Shown: positions 35,836 through 46,164, counted from the stretch's first letter. The stretch: DNA of 64,000 nucleotides from Thermodesulfobacterium hydrogeniphilum (GCF_000746255.1 NZ_JQKW01000011.1:61373-125372); one strand, 5' to 3'. Notes: a model not told the origin generated them from the letters alone. Numbers and translations are program-made.

Positions 35836-36450
35836 AAATAACTTGCTATATTCTTCTGCTCTTTTTTTTATATCTTTAGCCTGCCAGATATCACTTACCA
35901 CTGCTATCATATCTGCCCCAAGAGAAACAAGTTCTTTAGCTCTTTCTAAGTTTATTCCACCTATAGCACAAATTGGAATTTTTAAAATCCTTTTGGCTTG
36001 AACTAAAATATCCTTAGAAATTACCTTAGCTTCTGGTTTAGTTGGTGAAGAATAAAAGCTTCCAAAAGTTACATAATTTACTGAGAGAGATTCCATAAAT
36101 TTAGCTCTCTCAAGATCTCCATAACAAGATACACCTATAATTTTGTTTTTTAAAATTTTACGAGCTTCTTCTGGAGGAAAGTCATCTTTGCCTAAGTGAA
36201 CTCCATCTGCATTTACTTCTAAAACCAATTCTATTCTATCATCTATAATAAATAAAGCTCCATATTTTTGGCAAAGATTTTTTAATTTTTTAGCATAAGG
36301 AATTAAAAAATTATTGGAATGAGTTTTATCTCTTAGCTGAACAATTTTAGTCCCGCCTTTTAGAGCTTCCTCTACTTTTTTTAAAATTTGGTTATTTTCA
36401 TAAGGGGTAAGTTTTTCGTCTGTTATTACATAAAAACCTTTTAAACTCAT
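35830..36450 (-). CDS. thiE: Thiamine phosphate synthase ThiE
   Basis: 206 residues, a complete TIM barrel. Diagnostic parts: 'VQLRDKTHSNNFLIPYAKK' near 37, 'FIIDDRIELVLEVNADGVHLG' near 66-86 (split across strands 3-4), 'GVSCYGDLERAKF', 'YVTFGSFYSSPTKPEA' and 'ICAIGGINLERA'. It joins HMP-PP and thiazole phosphate to make thiamine monophosphate. It follows the radical-SAM gene by four bases. No TPP riboswitch is recognisable upstream. Confidence 0.94.
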   Translation of the reverse strand: MSLKGFYVITDEKLTPYENNQILKKVEEALKGGTKIVQLRDKTHSNNFLIPYAKKLKNLCQKYGALFIIDDRIELVLEVNADGVHLGKDDFPPEEARKILKNKIIGVSCYGDLERAKFMESLSVNYVTFGSFYSSPTKPEAKVISKDILVQAKRILKIPICAIGGINLERAKELVSLGADMIAVVSDIWQAKDIKKRAEEYSKLFL

Positions 36451-36454
36451 ATAT

Positions 36455-37150
36455 TTAATATCTTTTAATAATTTCTGCTTCTGGTAATTGAGTTTTTAAA
36501 AATGTACTTATTTCCTGATAAAATTCTTCAGAATAAGGAGTAACTTTTTCTCCACTTAATGTTTCTTCTGCTGGAACATATTTTTGGATAGCAATAAATT
36601 TAAAATCTTTTAAATAGGGAAGCATTTCTTTCAGATCCTTCTCTGTAATCAAAGGAGGATAACAGGTTATCCTTATTTCCACTTTTTCTGGAATTTTTTT
36701 TAAAATTTTAAAGGTTTCTTTAACTTTAGTAAAATCTCCTTTTACTTTGTGATATTTTTGAGGAGAAGTTTTAAAATCCACTGCCCAGAAATCCACAATA
36801 TCCATTTCTACAAGAGATTTTACTAAATCAGGAGCAGAACCATTGGTATCAAGTTTAACAGGAAGCTCTATTTCAAAGCGAATTCTTTCTATGAAAGTGA
36901 TCAACCTTCTTCCCCAGAGAGTTGGTTCTCCTCCTGTAATAACCACACCTTTTATAAAACCTTTTCTTCTTTCAAGTTCTTTTAAAATCGCTTCTTCTGG
37001 TATATCTTCCAGAAGATTAAATCTTTCTGGAAGAACCAGATCAATATTATAGCAATAGGGACAGCGAAAATTACAGCCGTAAGTAAATATTACAGAAGAA
37101 ATCCTTCCAGGGTAATCAACCAAACTGGTCCCACGAAAACCTTTAATCAT
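36455..37150 (-). CDS. nrdG: Radical SAM activase, NrdG2-type
   Basis: 231 residues. 'MIKGFRGTSLVDYPGRISSV' at the start and the radical-SAM cluster motif 'CNFRCPYC' (about 26-33) fit the NrdG2 subfamily that installs the glycyl radical in anaerobic ribonucleotide reductase. 'VVITGGEPTLW' is the SAM-binding GGE motif. No nrdD lies nearby, so other glycyl-radical enzymes remain possible targets. The frame is open 14 codons upstream, but that stretch runs into the terminator of the preceding porin, so 37150 is the likely start. Confidence 0.85.
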   Translation of the reverse strand: MIKGFRGTSLVDYPGRISSVIFTYGCNFRCPYCYNIDLVLPERFNLLEDIPEEAILKELERRKGFIKGVVITGGEPTLWGRRLITFIERIRFEIELPVKLDTNGSAPDLVKSLVEMDIVDFWAVDFKTSPQKYHKVKGDFTKVKETFKILKKIPEKVEIRITCYPPLITEKDLKEMLPYLKDFKFIAIQKYVPAEETLSGEKVTPYSEEFYQEISTFLKTQLPEAEIIKRY

Positions 37151-37181
37151 GAAAGAAAGTATAAAAGAAAAATAGAAAAAT

Positions 37182-37203
37182 AAAAGGGGCAAAAGCCCCT
37201 TTT
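37182..37203 (-). terminator. Intrinsic terminator after the second porin
   Basis: On the minus strand AAAAGGGGC / GCCCCTTTT pair with a 4-base loop, followed by a T-rich run. It lies 5 bases beyond the porin stop. Confidence 0.85.
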
Positions 37204-37208
37204 TTTGT

Positions 37209-38513
37209 TTAGAAGTTATAAAAAGCTGATAAAGTGAAACGATTACCTGTATCTACATTATTATCACGCTCTGTTTCTATATGAACAACCTCTGCGCCTA
37301 CCTTTACATTCTCAGTAAATTTATACCAGAGATTAGCAAAATATTGAGTATTTTTAGTAAATTGTCTATCATTTAAACCTGCAATAGTGGTTCCTTTTAA
37401 AAGCTCACTATCATTGGGATTATCTATACCAGCACCTATGGTAAAAGTCCAGCGAGGAGCAAAAAACCAGGTTAAATCAGCCCAACCACCCCAAGCTTCT
37501 ATAGGATTTCTTGTATTAGAATTTACATCCAGATCATAGCGCAAAAATTCAGCACCCAAGCCTTTTCCTGTCCAGGCTTCTCCTTTAAATAAAAATTTCT
37601 GCTCAGCTAATTTAAAATTAAATTTCCATTCTCCTGCCAAAAGCCAGCAATCCACATCATCTATAGAGCTATCATGTCTGCCATGTTTATATCCACCACC
37701 AAGAGCTATCATATTTCCTTTTCCAAGAAATCCATCTTTATATTGAATTCTTGATAAAACCCAAGGCATACGCTCTTTAGACGATGTATGCTGTCTTCTA
37801 TGCTGCATAACTGAAACCAAAATCTGCCAGTTATTGTTTAAATCTTTTCTTAAAGTAACCTGAGGAATACGCCACCAAAGGTTTCCTGCAGCAGTTAAAA
37901 TTCCAAAGTCTACGGTAGACGGATTAAGTTGTGCTACAGGGATCCAGTCCTGCCCCACTCTTAAATCCAATCTTTTTTGAAAGTTATTAAAATCTATATA
38001 AGCTAATCTAAGACGAGGAATCAAATTGTTTCCTGAATTAGTTCCATAAAAATCTGCTTCTATTCTTCCTTTTATTAACCAATTTCCTTTTTTATGACTA
38101 ATAATAGCTCCTATTCTTGTATCTCTTGGATTGAAATTGGAAGAATCGTTTTTATAATCTGCATGAGTTTCTCTATTAGCTATAGCACCCACGAAATCAT
38201 TATATTTTTCTATACGAGCAGTATCATAATGATAATCAATTTTTACTCTTCCATAAAGCTTCCATTCTAAACCAGGTTTAGCTTTTACTACACCTGTTTT
38301 TTCAGGAACTGTTACTTTTTCTGTTTTGGCTTGCATCTCTTGCAGTTTTTTTTGTAAATTAGTAATTTGAGCTTGCATAACAGCCATCTGCTGTTTTAAA
38401 GCTTCAATTTGTGCCTTTAATTCCTCTGGTGTTTCTCCAAAGGATACTTTAGCAAAAGAACACACTCCAATTAAAGCTGAAGCTAAAATTTTCATTCCTT
38501 TACCTAATTTCAT
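37209..38513 (-). CDS. Outer-membrane porin with N-terminal coiled coil (paralogue 2)
   Basis: 434 residues: signal peptide (1-26), coiled coil (about 28-68, 'IEALKQQMAVMQAQITNLQK'), then a beta-barrel that starts 'LEWKLYGRVKIDYHYDTARI' and ends 'RFTLSAFYNF' with the terminal Phe. 'RVGQDWIPVAQLNPSTVDFG' mirrors the paralogue at 15648-17153. It is probably a trimeric porin for small solutes; specificity unknown. AGGAGGTG precedes the ATG, and a strong terminator follows, as expected for an abundant protein. Confidence 0.83.
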   Translation of the reverse strand: MKLGKGMKILASALIGVCSFAKVSFGETPEELKAQIEALKQQMAVMQAQITNLQKKLQEMQAKTEKVTVPEKTGVVKAKPGLEWKLYGRVKIDYHYDTARIEKYNDFVGAIANRETHADYKNDSSNFNPRDTRIGAIISHKKGNWLIKGRIEADFYGTNSGNNLIPRLRLAYIDFNNFQKRLDLRVGQDWIPVAQLNPSTVDFGILTAAGNLWWRIPQVTLRKDLNNNWQILVSVMQHRRQHTSSKERMPWVLSRIQYKDGFLGKGNMIALGGGYKHGRHDSSIDDVDCWLLAGEWKFNFKLAEQKFLFKGEAWTGKGLGAEFLRYDLDVNSNTRNPIEAWGGWADLTWFFAPRWTFTIGAGIDNPNDSELLKGTTIAGLNDRQFTKNTQYFANLWYKFTENVKVGAEVVHIETERDNNVDTGNRFTLSAFYNF

Positions 38514-38715
38514 TCTTCACCTCCTACCTATTTTTAATTCTATAAGCTTATAAAAAATTATCTTTTTAGTTTAACATTGTAAAAGTTTATACTATATTTT
38601 GAGAAATTTTTCTCAAAAAACTCTTATCATAAAAATGTTTTTAAAATTTTTAATTTAAAAAACAATTGATTATTTTCTCAAAAAATTTATTTTTATATCC
38701 AAACCTTAAAATAAA

Positions 38716-38742
38716 AAATTACCACTTCGTAAGTGGTAATTT
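38716..38742 (+). promoter_or_regulatory. Stable hairpin in the uvrB leader, just before the ribosome binding site
   Basis: A 12-bp perfect stem (AAATTACCACTT / AAGTGGTAATTT) with a CGT loop; the next base begins AGAGGTGAG, the uvrB Shine-Dalgarno. There is no T-run, so it is not a normal terminator. It may protect the mRNA end or influence initiation; a dyad operator is the alternative. Confidence 0.55.
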
Positions 38743-38756
38743 AGAGGTGAGATTAT

Positions 38757-40769
38757 ATGCAGGTTTTGGAAAAAGAAAGTGTTTTTAAGCTTAAAGCAAA
38801 TATAGAACCAAAAGGAGATCAACCTAAAGCTATTAAAAATTTGGTAGAAGGAATTAAAAAAGGAATTAAACATCAGGTTTTACTTGGAGTAACAGGATCC
38901 GGAAAAACCTTTACCATGGCAAATGTTATTGCAAAGGTCGGTAAGCCCACCCTTATAATAGCTCCCAATAAAACCTTAGCAGCTCAGCTTTATAATGAAT
39001 TCAAAAAACTTTTCCCAGAAAATGCAGTAGAATATTTTGTTTCTTATTATGATTATTATCAGCCAGAAGCCTATGTTCCTGTTACAGATACTTATATTGA
39101 GAAAGATGCCTCTATAAATGATTTTATAGATAGACTCAGACACTCTGCTACTGCAGCAGTTCTTTCAAGAAGAGATGTAATTGTAATAGCAAGTGTTTCA
39201 TGCATTTATGGTTTGGGCTCCCCTGAAGAGTATTTTCAAAAGCATCTCTACTTGAGAAAAGGAGCAGAAATTAGTAGAGATGAATTGTTAAGAGCTCTTG
39301 TTACCATGCATTATGAAAGAACTGAGATGGATTTTACTCGTGCTACTTTTAGAGTAAGAGGAGATATTATAGAGATTTTCCCTTCTAATGAAGAAAAAAA
39401 AGCAGTAAGAGTAAGTCTCTGGGGAAATGAAATAGAGGAAATAAAAATTATAGATCCTTTTAGAGGAAAAATTCTGGGAAAAGTAAATGAAATTGTCATT
39501 TTTCCAGCAAGTCATTATGTAACTTCAGAAGATAAACTTCGCAGAGCTATAAAAGAAATTCGCAAAGAACTAAAAGAAAGAGTAGAATACTTTAAAAGCC
39601 AGGGACTATATCAATACGCAGAAAGATTGGAAAAGAGAACCCTTTATGATTTGGAATTATTAGAAGAGGTGGGTTATTGTAAAGGTATTGAAAACTATAG
39701 TAGATATTTAGATGGAAGAAAACCTGGAGAACCTCCTTATACTCTTTTAGATTATTTTCCAGACGATTTCCTTCTTTTTGTAGATGAAAGCCATATCACA
39801 ATCCCTCAGATAACAGGAATGTATAGAGGTGATAGAAGTAGAAAGGAAACCTTAGTGGAGTATGGATTCAGACTTCCTTCTGCTCTTGATAATCGTCCTC
39901 TCACTTTTGAAGAATTTGAAGAAAGAATAAATCAGGTTATTTATGTATCTGCTACTCCTGGAGATTATGAAATTGAAAAAGCAGAAGGAAGGATTATAGA
40001 ACAAATCATCCGTCCAACAGGGTTATTAGATCCTAAGGTTGAAGTAAGATCCTCTGAAAATCAGGTAGAAGATCTTTTCTTTGAAATAAAAAAACGTGCT
40101 AAAGCAGGAGAAAGAGTTCTGGTCTGCACTTTAACCAAACGTATGGCTGAAGAATTGACAGATTATTATAAAGAATTTGGTATTAAAGCCTGTTATATGC
40201 ATTCTGATTTAAAAACCCTTGAAAGAGCAAGAATTATAAGAGATTTAAGAAAAGGAGTTTATGATGTTTTAATAGGAATAAACCTTTTAAGAGAGGGGCT
40301 GGATTTACCTGAGGTTTCTCTTATTGCTATTCTTGATGCAGACAAAGAGGGATTTTTAAGATCAGAAAGAGCCCTTATTCAAATGATAGGAAGAGCTGCC
40401 AGAAATGTTAATGGAACTGCTATTCTTTATGCTCAAAGCATAACCCCTGCTATGAAAAAAGCTATAGAAGAGACAGAAAGAAGAAGGAAAATTCAGGAAG
40501 AGTATAATAAAAAACATGGCATAACTCCCAAAACTGTGGTAAAATCTTTGGAAGACCCCTTAATGAAAATGGTAGAAGCAGATTTTGTAAATCTGGAAAA
40601 ATTGTTGGAAATTGAAGAGGTTTTTAACTCCTTGGAGGAATTAAAAGCTGAAATAGCTAAACTTGAAAAAGAAATGAAAGAAGCAGCTAAAAATTACGAA
40701 TTTGAAAGAGCAGCTATTTTAAGAGATAAGCTCTTTTCTCTAAAACAAATGGCTTTACAATGGGAATAA
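38757..40769 (+). CDS. uvrB: Excinuclease ABC subunit UvrB
   Basis: 670 residues, full length. Walker A '[13 protein letters not shown]' is near 45, the beta-hairpin that probes DNA '[12 protein letters not shown]' near 96, helicase motifs 'DESHITIPQ' and '[12 protein letters not shown]', and a C-terminal UVR domain that contacts UvrC ('[20 protein letters not shown]'). It verifies damage and loads UvrC in nucleotide excision repair. rsmB follows after three bases. Confidence 0.98.
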   Translation: MQVLEKESVFKLKANIEPKGDQPKAIKNLVEGIKKGIKHQVLLGVTGSGKTFTMANVIAKVGKPTLIIAPNKTLAAQLYNEFKKLFPENAVEYFVSYYDYYQPEAYVPVTDTYIEKDASINDFIDRLRHSATAAVLSRRDVIVIASVSCIYGLGSPEEYFQKHLYLRKGAEISRDELLRALVTMHYERTEMDFTRATFRVRGDIIEIFPSNEEKKAVRVSLWGNEIEEIKIIDPFRGKILGKVNEIVIFPASHYVTSEDKLRRAIKEIRKELKERVEYFKSQGLYQYAERLEKRTLYDLELLEEVGYCKGIENYSRYLDGRKPGEPPYTLLDYFPDDFLLFVDESHITIPQITGMYRGDRSRKETLVEYGFRLPSALDNRPLTFEEFEERINQVIYVSATPGDYEIEKAEGRIIEQIIRPTGLLDPKVEVRSSENQVEDLFFEIKKRAKAGERVLVCTLTKRMAEELTDYYKEFGIKACYMHSDLKTLERARIIRDLRKGVYDVLIGINLLREGLDLPEVSLIAILDADKEGFLRSERALIQMIGRAARNVNGTAILYAQSITPAMKKAIEETERRRKIQEEYNKKHGITPKTVVKSLEDPLMKMVEADFVNLEKLLEIEEVFNSLEELKAEIAKLEKEMKEAAKNYEFERAAILRDKLFSLKQMALQWE

Positions 40770-40772
40770 TTT

Positions 40773-42152
40773 ATGCCAAGACTTCCTAAAACCAATCCAA
40801 GAGCAGTTGCTCTTAAGATTTTAATTCGCTGGGAAAAAGGAAAACCACTTCTTGATGAAATCCTTTCTCAGGTTTTAACCAAAAGTGTTCTTCCTGATGA
40901 AAGGGATAGAGCTTTGGTTGGCGAGCTGGTTAATGGTGTAATAAGGTATCTCTATTATATAGATTTTGTAATTTCGCGTTTTTCTGATCATTCCTTAGAA
41001 AAAATGGATCCAGAGGTTAGAAATATATTGCGTCTTGGAACTTATCAACTCCTTTATACTCGCATTCCTGAAAGAGTTGCTTTAGCAGAAAGTCTAAAAA
41101 TACTCTCACATAGAAAAAGAGGACAATGGATTAAAAATTTAGTAAACGCTATTTTACATAAAATTGCAGAAAATAAAAATAATCTTCCCGAACCACCTGA
41201 TTTTAATCCAGTTTATTATCTTTCTGTAAAATATTCTTTTCCTGAGTGGTTGGTTAAAAGATGGCTTGATAGATTTGGATTTAAGGAAACCAAAGCTTTA
41301 CTTATAGCAAGTAATGAACGTCCACCTCTGGTAATCCGTGTAAACATTTTAAAAGTAAGCAGAGATAATTTCCTTGTCTATCTTCAAAAAGATGAGGTTC
41401 CTCAGGCTAAAGCCTGTCCTTATAGTCCTGCAGGAATAATTTTAGAAGGTTTTAGAGGAAAGGTTACAGAGCTAAAAGCCTATCATTTTGGATGGATAAG
41501 CGTGCAGGATTCAGCCAGCCAGCTGGTTACTTATCTTTTAAATCCTAAACCAGGAGAAAAAATACTTGATGCCTGTGCAGGAGTTGGTGGAAAAACTACT
41601 CATATAGCAGAACTTATGAAAAATAAAGGCTTTATATGGGCTTTTGATCTTTATCCCTGGAGATTGGAAAAACTTAAAGAAAATTTTCAAAGGCTTGGAT
41701 TAAAGGAGCCTAAGGTTTTTCAAGGAGATGTAATAGATGAGCTTCAAAAAATGAAAGCTCCTTCCTTTGATAGGATACTTATAGATGCTCCATGTACTGG
41801 AACAGGAGTAATAAGAAAACATCCTGATATTAAATGGGCTCGTACACAAGAAAATTTTTTAAAAATTCCAGAAAAACAGCTTAGACTTTTAGAAGGACTT
41901 GCTCCCTTTCTCAGATCTAAAGGAATTATGGTTTATGCTACCTGTAGTTTGGAACCCGAAGAAAATGAAGAAGTAATAACAAAATTTCTGGAAAAACATC
42001 CTGAATTTGAAATAGAGAATCCTTTAATCGTGCTTGAAAAATCTTGCGGAAATAAAATCAAAGAATTAATAGAAAAAAATAAATATCTAAAAACTTATCC
42101 TCATAAACATAATTTAGACGGATTTTTTGCAGTAAGACTTAGAAAAAGATAA
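40773..42152 (+). CDS. rsmB: 16S rRNA (cytosine967-C5)-methyltransferase RsmB
   Basis: 459 residues: an N-terminal NusB-like RNA-binding domain (about 1-140), then a Rossmann methyltransferase. SAM loop 'DACAGVGGKTTHIAE' is near 263; both catalytic cysteines are present in 'DAPCTGTGVIRKHPD' and 'YATCSLEPEENEE'. It methylates C967 of 16S rRNA. Read with uvrB; mscS follows 14 bases later. Confidence 0.95.
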   Translation: MPRLPKTNPRAVALKILIRWEKGKPLLDEILSQVLTKSVLPDERDRALVGELVNGVIRYLYYIDFVISRFSDHSLEKMDPEVRNILRLGTYQLLYTRIPERVALAESLKILSHRKRGQWIKNLVNAILHKIAENKNNLPEPPDFNPVYYLSVKYSFPEWLVKRWLDRFGFKETKALLIASNERPPLVIRVNILKVSRDNFLVYLQKDEVPQAKACPYSPAGIILEGFRGKVTELKAYHFGWISVQDSASQLVTYLLNPKPGEKILDACAGVGGKTTHIAELMKNKGFIWAFDLYPWRLEKLKENFQRLGLKEPKVFQGDVIDELQKMKAPSFDRILIDAPCTGTGVIRKHPDIKWARTQENFLKIPEKQLRLLEGLAPFLRSKGIMVYATCSLEPEENEEVITKFLEKHPEFEIENPLIVLEKSCGNKIKELIEKNKYLKTYPHKHNLDGFFAVRLRKR

Positions 42153-42166
42153 AAAGGGGGTTGTAA

Positions 42167-43294
42167 ATGGAACCCTTTATGAAGTTCTTTCAAGATGTGA
42201 GTCATTACTTGAATTTTATTATTTTAGGTGTTCCTATTTATAAAATTGCTTTAAGCATAGGAGTATTTCTTTTATCAATATTTTTAAGAAAAGTTTTTGT
42301 AGTAGTTATTTTTAGAGTTGTTGAACGTTTTGTTAAAAAGACCTCTACTGAAATAGACGATATAATTTTACAAATCATTTCAAAGCCTTTGACTTTTCTT
42401 TTTATAATAGGTGGTATATTCTTTGCTCTTCTGATCTTAGGTATAGAACATATTATAATATCAAAAATTTTGAAAACTCTTTTTATCTTTGTTTTTGCCT
42501 GGATTTTATACAATGCTGTAATAATTTCAGAGAGTTACATATATTCTTTTGCAGAAAAGTTTGGGAAAGAAATTAGCCAAGAGATTGGCAGTTTTTTTAT
42601 AAAGTTATGCAAAATATTCATAATAGGTCTTGCGACTTTATCTATTCTTCAAGACTGGGGAATTAATGTTAGTGCTGTAATTGCTTCCTTGGGGTTGGGA
42701 GGACTTGCTTTTGCTCTTGCTGCTAAAGATACGGTGGCTAATTTGTTTGGTGGATTAACTGTGCTTATAGATAAAACTATGAAAATAGGAGACTGGATAA
42801 AAATTGGTGATATGGAAGGAATTGTAGAAGATATAGGCTTAAGAACCACTAAAATAAGAAGTTTTGAAAAAAGTTTAATCACTATACCCAATCAAATGCT
42901 TGCCAATCAGTTCTTAGAAAATTTCTCTAAAAGGAATGTAAGAAGAATAAAAATGATTATTGGTGTAACTTATGATACCACAAGAGAGCAAATGGTTAAA
43001 ATTCTTGAAGAAATAAGAAATATGTTAAAAAATCACCCAAAAATTGCTAAAGATCAGCTTTTAATGGTATATTTTACAGATTTTGGGGATAGTTCTTTAA
43101 ATATTTTTATCTACTGTTTCACTAACACAGCTGTATGGGAAGAATATTTAGCTATAAAAGAAGATGTAAATTTAAAAATAATGGAAATAATTGAAAGAAA
43201 CGGAGCTTCTTTTGCTTTTCCAAGCACATCTATCTATGTAGAAAAACTTCCAGAACTCCCACTTTATCAATCTAAGGAACGAAAAAATTTCTAA
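42167..43294 (+). CDS. mscS: Small-conductance mechanosensitive channel, MscS family
   Basis: 375 residues. About four N-terminal helices lead to the pore helix TM3 ('VIASLGLGGLAFALAAKDTV', about 169-188) with its Gly/Ala pattern, then the beta domain ('VLIDKTMKIGDWIKIGDMEG') and an alpha/beta cytosolic vestibule. It releases solutes on hypo-osmotic shock. AAGGGGG precedes the ATG. The last four bases overlap the convergent dapA. Confidence 0.93.
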   Translation: MEPFMKFFQDVSHYLNFIILGVPIYKIALSIGVFLLSIFLRKVFVVVIFRVVERFVKKTSTEIDDIILQIISKPLTFLFIIGGIFFALLILGIEHIIISKILKTLFIFVFAWILYNAVIISESYIYSFAEKFGKEISQEIGSFFIKLCKIFIIGLATLSILQDWGINVSAVIASLGLGGLAFALAAKDTVANLFGGLTVLIDKTMKIGDWIKIGDMEGIVEDIGLRTTKIRSFEKSLITIPNQMLANQFLENFSKRNVRRIKMIIGVTYDTTREQMVKILEEIRNMLKNHPKIAKDQLLMVYFTDFGDSSLNIFIYCFTNTAVWEEYLAIKEDVNLKIMEIIERNGASFAFPSTSIYVEKLPELPLYQSKERKNF

Positions 43295-44172
43295 ATAAGT
43301 CCATAATTTTCTTTTAAAATCTTTTTTAATTGCTCTAAGGAGTTTTCAGCTAAACCTGCTAATGGAGGTCTTACTTCTGGAGTTTCAATTTTACCCATAA
43401 GCCAAAGAGCATATTTAGCAGGCACAGGATTGGTTTCAATAAACATAGCTTTGTAAAGTGTATAAAGTTTAAGATTTAATTTCTGAGCTTTTGCTACATC
43501 CCCTTTTAAAGAACTCTCCATAAGTTCTGCCATTTCTTTTGGTATAACATTAGCAGCAACTGAAATAACTCCCTTTCCTCCAAGCATTACAGTAGCATAA
43601 GCTGTAAAATCATCTCCTGAAAGAATAGTAAAATCCTCAGGACATTTAAGTAAGAGTTCAGTAACCTGCTTAATATTTCCACAGGCTTCTTTGATAGCTA
43701 CAATATTCTCAATTTGAGCAAGCTTAGCTGTAGTATCAGGTAAAAGATTTACAGAGGTCCTTCCAGGAACATTATAAAGAATAATGGGTATATTTGTATT
43801 TTTTGCAATGTAACTATAGTGTTCATAAAGTCCATTTTGAGTAGGTTTATTATAATATGGTGTAACAATTAAAGCTGCATCAAAACCCATTTCTTCTGCC
43901 ATCTTGGTATATTCTAAAGCTAATTTAGTATTGTTTGTTCCTGTTCCTACTATTAAAGGAACTTTTCCTTTAACTTCTTCTAAAGCTATTTCCATTATTC
44001 TTTTTCTTTCCTCTTTGTCTATAGTTGCAGCCTCTCCAGTTGTTCCAAGAACTAAAATCCCATGAGTTCCCTCTTGAATATGCCATTTTAAAAGATTTCT
44101 AAAAGATTGTTCGTCTACTTTTCCATCCTTAAAAGGTGTTATTAAAGCAACTATAGAACCTTGTAGATTCAT
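43291..44172 (-). CDS. dapA: 4-hydroxy-tetrahydrodipicolinate synthase DapA
   Basis: 293 residues, standard length. 'GTTGEAATIDKEER' near 43, catalytic Tyr in 'IILYNVPGRTSVN' near 132 and Schiff-base Lys in 'IVAIKEACGNI' near 160. It condenses pyruvate with aspartate semialdehyde in lysine/diaminopimelate synthesis. AAGGAAGGGGGG lies before the ATG. Last gene of the trpBA-aroB-dapFA cluster, 24 bases after dapF. Confidence 0.97.
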   Translation of the reverse strand: MNLQGSIVALITPFKDGKVDEQSFRNLLKWHIQEGTHGILVLGTTGEAATIDKEERKRIMEIALEEVKGKVPLIVGTGTNNTKLALEYTKMAEEMGFDAALIVTPYYNKPTQNGLYEHYSYIAKNTNIPIILYNVPGRTSVNLLPDTTAKLAQIENIVAIKEACGNIKQVTELLLKCPEDFTILSGDDFTAYATVMLGGKGVISVAANVIPKEMAELMESSLKGDVAKAQKLNLKLYTLYKAMFIETNPVPAKYALWLMGKIETPEVRPPLAGLAENSLEQLKKILKENYGLI

Positions 44173-44196
44173 ATTATCCCCCCTTCCTTAATTTTT

Positions 44197-45045
44197 TTAT
44201 CTTAAGGCATCTTCTTTTATTTTACCTTCAAAAACAAAAATAGTATCCCCTTCTAAATATATTTTATTCTCTATTTCATCTATGTATATAGTTAGAACTT
44301 CTCCCCCACGTGTTAAAACATTTACAGGATTTTCTATTAACCCAAGCTTATAAGCTATATAAGCTGAAGCAGAAGAACCTGTTCCACAAGCTAAGGTTTC
44401 TGCTTCTACTCCTCTTTCATAAGTTCTTACTTTTAAAAATTTTTGGCCATTCTTTTCTTCTATTTTGACAAAATTTACATTGGTGCCAGATGGTTTAAAC
44501 ATTTCATGATACCTGATTTTTGCTCCGATTTCTTCTATAGGTAATTCTTCAAGTTTATCCCAGAAAATAACCACATGGGGAACACCTGTGTTTACAAAAT
44601 GAGAAACAAAATTCTGTTGATTTATTCTTATTGATAAATTTATTTGCAAATCTTTTGGCTCAGTAAGTGCCACTTTTACTCTTTTGCCTTTTACTTCAGC
44701 ATAAATAAGACCTGCCTTGGTTTCAAAATAAAATGGACTTTTAAATAACCCTATTTCTTCTACCAATCTCGCTACACATCTTGCTCCATTTCCACACATT
44801 TCTGCTTCACTTCCATCAGCATTAAAAAATCTCCAAGCAAATTTAGCCTCAGGACTAACAGGATTTTCTAAAAAAATTAAACCATCTGCAGAAATTGAAA
44901 ATTTATAACGACAAAGCTTTTTAGCCAAAAATTTGCCTTCTTCTGGAGAGATCTTTTTATCAAAGTTTAAAATAATAATAAAATCATTGCCAGAAGCACA
45001 TAATTTATAAAAATTTAAATCTATAAATCTTCGCAAATCCTCCAT
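44197..45045 (-). CDS. dapF: Diaminopimelate epimerase DapF
   Basis: 282 residues. Both catalytic cysteines are visible: 'EMCGNGARCVARL' (about 82-94) and 'TLACGTGSSASAYIAY' (about 217-232). 'KLCASGNDFIIIL' is the usual opening. It converts LL- to meso-diaminopimelate for peptidoglycan and lysine. Lies 39 bases after aroB. Confidence 0.96.
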   Translation of the reverse strand: MEDLRRFIDLNFYKLCASGNDFIIILNFDKKISPEEGKFLAKKLCRYKFSISADGLIFLENPVSPEAKFAWRFFNADGSEAEMCGNGARCVARLVEEIGLFKSPFYFETKAGLIYAEVKGKRVKVALTEPKDLQINLSIRINQQNFVSHFVNTGVPHVVIFWDKLEELPIEEIGAKIRYHEMFKPSGTNVNFVKIEEKNGQKFLKVRTYERGVEAETLACGTGSSASAYIAYKLGLIENPVNVLTRGGEVLTIYIDEIENKIYLEGDTIFVFEGKIKEDALR

Positions 45046-45084
45046 AAATAATTCCTTAACTATTTAACTTTGTTTTATAAAATT

Positions 45085-46164
45085 TTAGCTTAATTCTTGT
45101 AAAACTTCAAGAATTTTTTCCTTAGGAGGTTCTTCATAAAAAACAAATTTACCGATTTTTTTCAAAAGAACTATAGTAAGCTTTCCTTTTGCTACTTTTT
45201 TATCTTTTCTCATGTGTTTAATTAAATTTTCTATATTTAAATTTTTAGGAAGTTTAATAGGCATTTCAAGTTTTTCAAGCAAATTCTTTAAAGGCTGATA
45301 AACTTCTTCTTCTGCTACCCCAAGTTTTTCAGATAATTTTGCTTCGGCAAGCATTCCTATGGCAACTGCTAAACCATGGGCAATAGTATAATTAAGTTCT
45401 GTTTCTATAGCATGTCCCACAGTGTGTCCAAAATTTAAAACCCTTCTTAATCCCCCTTCCTTTTCATCTCTGGAAACTACATAAGCTTTAGTTTTACAGC
45501 TTTCATAAATAATATATTCTAAGTCATCAGAATTGAGCTTATAGATATTTTTCCCTTTTTTTGCAATAAAATTAAAGAGCCTTTTTTTCATAATACAACC
45601 ATATTTAATAACTTCTGCCAGTCCGTTTTTAATTTCTTTTAATGGTAATGTTTTTAATACCAAAGGATCTATATAAACTCTGACAGGTTGATAAAAAGTT
45701 CCTATAAGATTTTTACCTTCTGGTAGATCAACCCCTGTTTTACCTCCCACAGAACTATCCACTTGAGCAAGCAAAGTGGTAGGTATTTGCACATAAGGTA
45801 TTCCTCTAAGATAGATACTGGCAAGAAACCCCGCTATATCTCCTGTCACCCCACCTCCTAATGCAATTATCATATCCTTTCTATCATAATTTTTTTGTAT
45901 CATTTGTCTACCAAGAGAAATAACTGTATCTATATTTTTAGATCCCTCTCCTGCTGGAAAAGAAAAAATTTCAGCTTTTATACCCTTTTTTTGGAAATTT
46001 TTTAAAAACTTTTCTCCATAAAGTTTTTTAACATTTGAATCTGTAATAATAGCAACTTTACCAAAATTGAAATTAACCTTAAGATCATCAGGTATTTTTG
46101 ATAATAAATTTTCTTCTATTAAAATCTCATAAAAAGGTTTGGTTTTTACTTCAAGAATTTTCAT
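45085..46164 (-). CDS. aroB: 3-dehydroquinate synthase AroB
   Basis: 359 residues with NAD-binding 'FPAGEGSKNIDTV' near 69, 'ALGGGVTGDIAGFLASIYLR' near 101 and metal ligands in 'GLAEVIKYG', 'LNFGHTVGHAIE' and 'IAHGLAVAIG'. Second step of the shikimate pathway. Its ATG overlaps the trpA stop (ATGA), so translation is coupled. Confidence 0.96.
   Translation of the reverse strand: MKILEVKTKPFYEILIEENLLSKIPDDLKVNFNFGKVAIITDSNVKKLYGEKFLKNFQKKGIKAEIFSFPAGEGSKNIDTVISLGRQMIQKNYDRKDMIIALGGGVTGDIAGFLASIYLRGIPYVQIPTTLLAQVDSSVGGKTGVDLPEGKNLIGTFYQPVRVYIDPLVLKTLPLKEIKNGLAEVIKYGCIMKKRLFNFIAKKGKNIYKLNSDDLEYIIYESCKTKAYVVSRDEKEGGLRRVLNFGHTVGHAIETELNYTIAHGLAVAIGMLAEAKLSEKLGVAEEEVYQPLKNLLEKLEMPIKLPKNLNIENLIKHMRKDKKVAKGKLTIVLLKKIGKFVFYEEPPKEKILEVLQELS

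Noticed and set aside
36451..36454. TPP riboswitch ahead of thiE
   Set aside because: Only four bases separate it from the upstream gene and no thi-box sequence is seen before that gene.
37151..37192. N-terminal extension of the NrdG-type protein
   Set aside because: It would run into the terminator of the preceding porin; the family begins at the MIKGFRG residue.
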